From Tolypeutes matacus (taxonomy: Eukaryota > Chordata > Mammalia > Cingulata > Chlamyphoridae), in NCBI GenBank assembly GCA_026826555.1, contig JAKSZT010054010.1, forward strand, positions 220,604 to 284,603: a DNA stretch of 64,000 nucleotides. Reading direction: 5' to 3'. Below the pieces are notes generated by a model, which was not told where the DNA came from, ran no database searches, and saw only the letters and a list, made by a program, of their open reading frames with translations. This document shows positions 58,363 through 64,000 of this stretch, one piece after another. Position 1 is the first letter of the stretch. The number at the start of each line of letters is the position of its first letter. The position numbers and the translations under genes are program-made.

Positions 58363-60545
58363 ATCTATATTCATCATCATCACCTACATATGTGAAAATA
58401 ACTTTACTATGTTATAAGATATTAATATTTATCTAACCCTTATTTAATCTCCTAGAGCCACATCTATTTTTGATACTATGAGTAGAAGAAGGAATAAAAG
58501 GATTTTGAATGTGTCATTGGTTGGTACCTAGATACCATATAAAAAAAATTTTTTTATAAGATATTAGTAAGTTTAAAAGCTAAAGACAAAAGCTAAATAC
58601 CTGATTACACTTTCTTTATTAAGACAATAAAGAATGTCACTTTTCTTCTTTAATGAAATTCCAAGCCCTTTTAGTTTCCATCTTTGAATGTTCATCGAGG
58701 ATTTTACATTAGTTTTGCTTCTTAAATCCCAGTATTTCTTTCTCCTCAATTTATTCACTGTCCTTTATCAAAAATTCCCATGGCTCTATCTTAGTTTTGG
58801 GGGATACTGAATTTTTGAAAACAACAGAAAGTCTTATATGAGGAAATTAATGATTTTTACCATTTATTTTTTGTTGTATTTTTCTTTTCTGTATTTTTAT
58901 CAGAATATGTACAATAGCTTGACCATTCTATGGGTTTCCTGAACTTCATGTACATCAGGATTTCTCCCTAAGAGATAGAAGATACCAGAAAGCTGAATGA
59001 CTGATACTGATAGGAAGGATGTTCTGACATGCTTGTTATAATCACTATGAACTTTCAATCATTCTCTATGGGATCTTTAGTGATTTTATGAAGATAGAAA
59101 ACATGGTCATTTTTCTGGCATTATAATATTTTGATCTATCCTCAGTTTTTTTTCCACTTTTCTACCATGTTTGAACAATTTATCTGTTATCTCTAATATG
59201 GGAAGGCTCACACATCTCTTATAAGCCACTCGTAGGGTCAATAAATAATACGAATAATATGAATTTACAAGGCATTTCAAATGGTGTCTTCCCATGTTCT
59301 ATTCACCCTGGAGTTTATTCTTTGAGAGCTGAACAAATGAAGACTTTGCAGGGAAGATGGAAACTGCACACAATAAAATAATTCTGGAATATAAGTTTAC
59401 AACTTTCTCCCAGATTCCTTATTTCCATTTAAACAATCAACAGCTCATATTTTTCTTTTAAAATTTCAGCTTTTATGAATTCAATGACAATCCAAGATTT
59501 AATTCTACCTCCTCAAACTCTATAAATTATTGGATTTCCACTATTCAGAATGATCTTTCCTTTTTTCCCAAAAAAACTCATCAGAAGACAACCAGGATCT
59601 TCTTCCCTAAACTTAGGGAGAAATTGTCAATGTGAGTAGAAGACCCAGAAATCTGCAATCCAGCCACTTTATTTATTGAAAAATAAAGTCATTTCAATCC
59701 TTTGTTGGACACTGGAGGGGACAAGCTTCTTACAATATGGTACAAGCAGAGAGCTTTCTGAGTGCTCTGGGTATCTGGGACTCCTTGTAAATACCCTGGG
59801 GCCAAAACTGGCAAATACTTGGAGTTTTCCTGCAGAATATTTTTCTGCTAATTATCACACTTACTTAAGTGGAATTTCAGTATATTTGTGTTCATTGGAC
59901 CAAATTATATAAAAGCATTGCACTTGGTGGTTTAGGTCCTGGAACACCCAATAAAAGGTGTTAAATCCTTTTTCAGTTGGTTCATTGCAAAGTCAGTGCA
60001 TGTGTAGGGCAGTCACACTGCTTCGTGCATCACCACAAAGCAGAGGTAACTTGGGCTGTGTGATCCTCACATTTATAATTAGACATCCTTGTAAACTCAC
60101 AGATCTTAGAATGGGAGGAAATTTTAGGGATTATCTTGACCAACATTCTATCCAAATTATTGATCTTCTTTTTTCACCTCCATGTAGGTTGTTGTTAATC
60201 CTATGCTTGAATTCTCTAAGTACAAGACCTCAATATATCCTTTATTGGTGAACAGGTAAAGCATTTAAAATTTCTTCCTCATACTGAGTCAAATCTGCTT
60301 CCAATTTACTATTTCTGATCTTAATATATAAAAGGGCAGATCTATTCCCTCTTAATACTCCTGCAGATAATTTAAGCTACTTATAAGGTTTTCCATAGTC
60401 AATCAATCAATCTTTGAAAGACTAAACATTTTTTACTTTTCCTGTTTTTAAATCTGTATCTGTTGCTTCACAAACACAACTCACAAATCTCCATTCTATA
60501 TTCGAAATTATATCTTATTTCAAATAACATGTTTCCTTGTTGTCC
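56936..60545. other. AT-rich non-coding stretch
   Basis: About 3.6 kb without a recognisable gene or RNA. A short (CCA)n run lies at 57,293-57,308 and the TATC microsatellite at 58,286-58,368. Small frames are chance. Confidence 0.5.
58286..58368 (+). repeat. (TATC)n microsatellite
   Basis: About 83 bp of TCTA/TATC tetranucleotides, with imperfect copies at both ends and an uninterrupted core at about 58,310-58,361. Likely polymorphic in length. Confidence 0.95.
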
Positions 60546-60559
60546 CATGTCATCAAAGA

Positions 60560-61390
60560 CACGAGATACTTCTTGAAGGCACCAGCAGGTAACTGAGCCT
60601 GAGACATCTAGACAGAGGGATCCTGAACTAACCAGTAGGAAGAGGGATCATGAACCAACCAATAGGGTAAGAGAGTTTTCAACCAATAGACTCCATTCCT
60701 TTAATTAATAGTCAGCCAATCACCACCTCCCATAGTCAGCCAATCAGCACTTCTCATAATCAGCCAATCAGCATCTCCCAGTTAGGATACCCTATTTACA
60801 TAATATGCTAATCTGGTTTTTGAACACTATCCAATGCCCTTGCTCAGACCCAGGGCTTGACCAATCAGAGCATTGCAACTGGGGCTCCACCCCCAGGGGC
60901 GGTGACACAGCTAAATTATATCAAGAGCGACCCGAAAGCCCTCAGCGTGCATCGTTTTCACTCAGGGCAGAGGAATGTTGAGCTGAGAATGCTGAGCTGG
61001 GAACACCAAGCCTAGCATCAAGCTGTAAGACTTGGCACTGAGATGAGAACGTCTAGCTATGGGGCTGGGGGATGAGCTGTGCATTTCCACCAGTGCCTCG
61101 GGCCAGGCCAGTGTCTCAGCCAGGCTTGTGCCCCAGCTAGGGTTGAGCTGTCATACTGAAGGCGCTTCCACTGGTGCTTTCTCCAGGCTTATTCAACTCT
61201 GTTAAGGCTGACTTGTAGCCTTGAAGGTGCCTTCATCTGTGCCTTAGCTGGGGCTGAGGTGAAACACTGAAGGCACCTCCACCGGTGCCTTGGGCTCCGG
61301 CTAGGCTTGAACTGCAACAGCAGGGGATGTTTCAATCTTCATCCCTGACCAGGTTTGAGCTGTAACACTGAACAGATTAAACGAAAGTTT
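60560..61390 (+). repeat. LTR-like block with CCAAT-box array
   Basis: At 60,650-60,870 about seven CCAAT boxes are visible. Three sit in direct 24-bp repeats (GTCAGCCAATCA at 60,711, 60,735 and 60,759 approximately). A GGGGCGG Sp1-like site (60,895) and a TATA-like AAATTATATCAAG (60,913) follow. Downstream, degenerate units of 50-70 bp recur (GAGCTGT, then ACTGAAGGC, then CCACYGGTGCCTT). This order, with enhancer repeats, a CCAAT array and a TATA region, fits the U3 of an old endogenous retrovirus LTR standing alone. TG...CA ends and a target duplication were not established, and no viral coding sequence is adjacent. A host promoter is the alternative. Confidence 0.5.
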
Positions 61391-62580
61391 GATTGTACTG
61401 AGGTTGCATTTCTTCATCCTGAAGTTTGTCTATACCAGAGATTGAAAGTGACAACACTTCTTTGACATTTAATTGGGAAGTGTTGGTCCCCAAGTGCCAA
61501 AAGCAGCAAGCAACAAACTGAGGGCTTTCACTAAACCTTTGTGTGCTATTCTTAGTCCATAATAATGGCAAGCATTGGCATTAAGTTGGAAGGTTGAATT
61601 GAAATGATGGCCTACAATGACGTTTACTTTTATATGCCAATTTGCATTTTTTATCATTTGTAAAAAAGCACCTGTTTTTGAAACGATAGCCTCACTAAAT
61701 ACGTGTAGAAGGTGACTGTTCTAGTCATGGCTTGCTCTTGAAACTGAGTTTATTTTCATAGTAGTTGTATATAGGTAAAACTATTGAGCATACAGGGTTC
61801 ACTAAAAATATTTACTGTTACTTCCCCACTTTATTCCTATATAACTCAATTTCCCACCTTTGTTTATGCTGTTTTGGTCATATATGACATTTGAAGGTAA
61901 CTAGAAATGTGTACTCTATATAAGAGAAAATGTAAATGAGCAAACTTAATTTTGCCTATTAATGAATTTGGCATTTTTGCCAGTTTTGCAAAGACAATTA
62001 ATATATGAGAAACTTGTAGAATATAAGCAGTAAAAGTACTATGAAAAACAAGTTAGGAGAACAGTAAATGGTAGTCTCGCTTTAATGGGCAAAAAAAAAA
62101 AAAAAAAAAAGAAGAAGAAGAAGAAAAACGGAATACAAAGGAATACAGCCCATTAAATATGATGAATAAGTCCTGTAATCAAACTAATTCTTCTCCCCAG
62201 TTTAATCTTTATGCACCACCTGTTAATTACACACATTATCAGTTACACTAAATTTAACCCCCCCCAAAAAAAACCTCTCAATTTGAAGAATTCCGGAGAG
62301 AAAGTTGAGTACTCAGAAATTAGTTTTAACGACATTTTTGAGGAAGATTCGTATTCACCAAATTAACTAGTTCTGTCAAATGCAGAACTAGAAAATTACT
62401 ATAGCTATACAGAACTATAAAATTCAACTGAGTGGAGAAAGCCTAGCGTCTCTTAATGTATCTGGTGAGCGCTGGAAATCTAAAGTCAGAAGCATCTTAA
62501 ATAGAGAGCATTTCCGCATTCCGCGTGCTCACTTTTTAGGTACTGTATCTCCATCATATGCAGGGGGCAGGAGGTGGCTC
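61391..62580. other. AT-rich non-coding stretch
   Basis: A 20-A run followed by (GAA)n lies at 62,091-62,127, as left by an A-rich retroposon tail, though no element is identified upstream. No gene recognised. Confidence 0.5.
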
Positions 62581-62614
62581 GCTGTGTGCCCAAAGGTGGC
62601 TGCGGCCAGGAAGG

Positions 62615-63198
62615 CGCAAGTGGGTTCTGCCCTCACTTCTGTGTGCAGGGCACTTTTGGGACAGCTCGTCCTGCTTGGCCTAGGCCTCGCTGCTGCCCAC
62701 AGAGCCGGGCTGTCCCTGAGGCAACTCCATGTCGAGGTCGGGCCGGCCTTGCCTGCTTCTGGAGCAGCGTGTCCAGCTGGCTCTGCGGTGTGGTCAGCTC
62801 CGCCGCGCCCTCCACCTGCTGCGCCTGGACGGCCAGTGTCTGACTGGTGCTCGAATTAGTCCACCAGGGCGGAGATGTGCTCCGGGTTCACGGTCTTCAA
62901 CATCGCGTCCACCGACTTAGCCACGCCGGCTGCGGATTTGTCATCTCAGCCACGGCCACTTGGTCTGGTCTCTGGCAGCATCGTGTCACCCCGCGGATTC
63001 TCGCAAGAATTCACCGCCGGTTTCTCCTGGCGGGAGGCGTTTCCCGCCTTTCCTGGTATTTCCCTCCCACCTTTCCAAAGGCCTTTTTCATCTTGGGCTT
63101 TTAAAGGGCCTTCTCCTCCTCGTCGCATTTCTTGGCACACCTGCTCACTTCTTGGCCGTGAACTTGGCGTTGAATAGGTGTTTCTACTTGTTGGATGT
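62615..63198 (-). pseudogene. CHMP1B: CHMP1B processed pseudogene
   Basis: Minus-strand pieces follow the ESCRT-III protein CHMP1B in order. At 63,198 the codons read TSN-K*KHLFNAKFTAKK, in place of MSNMEKHLFNLKFAAK, so the initiator ATG is ACA. CAKKCDEEEKAL, a damaged N-AIRQKN region, AGVAKSVDAMLKTVNPEHIS, FEHQ, TLAVQAQQVEG, LTTPQSQLDTLLQKQ, and DLDMELPQGQPGSVGSSEA-AKQDELSQ follow. CHMP1B polymerises in membrane remodelling during cytokinesis and endosomal sorting. This copy has several stops and frameshifts and no start, so it cannot make protein. It is intronless and GC-rich. The 5' UTR probably extends to about 63,300. No tail or duplication was identified. Confidence 0.85.
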
Positions 63199-63299
63199 GG
63201 CGGGTGGTCTCCTCGGGTGGGCGGCGGGGTCTGGTCTGTGAGGTAGGGACGCAGGAGGACGGAGTTCCGCTCCGGTTCCGCTCCTATGTTTTGCTCCAC

Positions 63300-63880
63300 T
63301 TCCTGTGTCTCTGTTTTTTGGGATCAGTTGTGGGACAAGGATTGAGAGTGAGGCTCTGGAGTTCTAGGGACACCCGCCAGGTCATCCATTCTTTTAAAAT
63401 GTCACCACCTCAATTTTAACTCATTTCCCTCGATTGGGAATCCATTTTGATGACAAAAGCATGATCAGCAATTTACTTCTTCGTGTTATTTTCACGTGGG
63501 GTGTGGTTTATGAAGTTTTCCTCCTCAAATCATCACGATATGGTTTTAGGTTTCATTAGTCCGCTGGGCTTCGTGAGCCTTGGCCCCAGCAGGTGCATAG
63601 ATCCTTGTGCCCTGAAGGGCTTCTCTCTTGGCTGAGTGATTTGCGCTCAATGTCTTGAAATTCTTCATAATTTTTGTTCAAGGAACCCTGTATATTCCTA
63701 GTCTCACCATTTATGTAGCTGATCTGTTTATTAGCTTTAGAATTTTAGGTTTACTATGTGCATGTCTAGTCCTCTTAGAGTTTAGCTTACTGACTCTGTG
63801 AGTTAATCACTAAGAATTGGGTCTACTTTGTGTGTGTGGTGTCAGACAACTAGCTATTCTTCACATGTGTGTGATGCCAT
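63300..63880. other. Non-coding stretch, no gene seen
   Basis: Mixed sequence upstream of the CHMP1B copy, without recognised features. Confidence 0.5.
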
Positions 63881-63884
63881 TTCT

Positions 63885-64000
63885 AAAGTATGCCATGTCT
63901 CCATAAATATTCAACCTGTTATCCCACATTCTATTTTGTTCCATTGATTTTTCTCTTTTTATGCCAGCAATAAACTATATATAAACTGATGACTTTACTG
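63885..64000 (-). mobile_element. L1 fragment, antisense, running off the window
   Basis: The phrase 'tctattttgttccattgatttttctctttttatgccagcaata' is the familiar antisense of an L1 ORF2 segment. Only the edge is visible. Confidence 0.65.

Noticed and set aside
60560..61390. A complete endogenous retrovirus
   Set aside because: No gag-, pol- or env-like reading frames flank the LTR-like block in either direction.

Overview
This is mammalian nuclear DNA, most likely from a xenarthran and probably an armadillo. The basis is three short elements with internal tRNA-type A and B boxes that resemble the tRNA-Ala-derived DAS SINEs of armadillos (42.9, 50.7 and 54.1 kb), an L1 lineage with an unusually long 3' region, old MIR and L2 pieces, and a 400-bp assembly gap (10,987-11,386). 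I see no prokaryotic features, CRISPR array, operon, rRNA or genuine tRNA gene. The species call is inference from repeat type. No complete multi-exon gene is present. The window is an olfactory-receptor / zinc-finger graveyard reworked by L1 retrotransposition. || Left part (0-17 kb): a CpG-rich, promoter-like block at 3.4-4.1 kb holds five tandem 16-17 bp copies with RFX-like GGCAAC cores. A GC-rich stretch follows at 6.3-7.8 kb, then a decayed KRAB-A exon at 8.65 kb and a decayed C2H2 zinc-finger exon at 16.1-16.7 kb on the same strand. I infer that these last two are pieces of one dead KRAB zinc-finger gene. || Middle (19-28 kb): a five-copy minisatellite, a hAT-type (Charlie/ZBED-like) transposase remnant, a dead olfactory receptor on the minus strand, and a complete uninterrupted retrocopy of ribosomal protein RPL13A with 11-bp target-site duplications. 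A four-copy 74-bp minisatellite and a 440-bp polypyrimidine tract follow. || Right part (28-64 kb): two large L1 copies in opposite orientation (28.9-34.2 kb plus; 45.2-50.1 kb minus) bracket an 11-kb segment containing a CpG island with no recognisable gene, an OR6/11-like pseudogene split by an L1 tail, and an OR1-like pseudogene. The minus-strand L1 is itself interrupted by a 1.43-kb insert with a 16-bp duplication and AATAAA plus an A-run, so it looks like a retroposed non-coding transcript. Further right are an OR14-like pseudogene with an internal tandem expansion, a CCAAT-box-rich LTR-like block (60.6-61.4 kb) and a CHMP1B processed pseudogene (62.6-63.2 kb). || Taken together, the OR6/11, OR1 and OR14 remnants next to a KRAB zinc-finger remnant resemble the gene content of the human 1q44 olfactory/zinc-finger region. 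That is a hypothesis from family content only. The only uninterrupted recognisable protein-coding frame is the RPL13A retrocopy. I found no convincing novel biological system. The most informative observations are the retroposed transcript, the OR14 internal expansion, the promoter-like arrays and the intact RPL13A copy.
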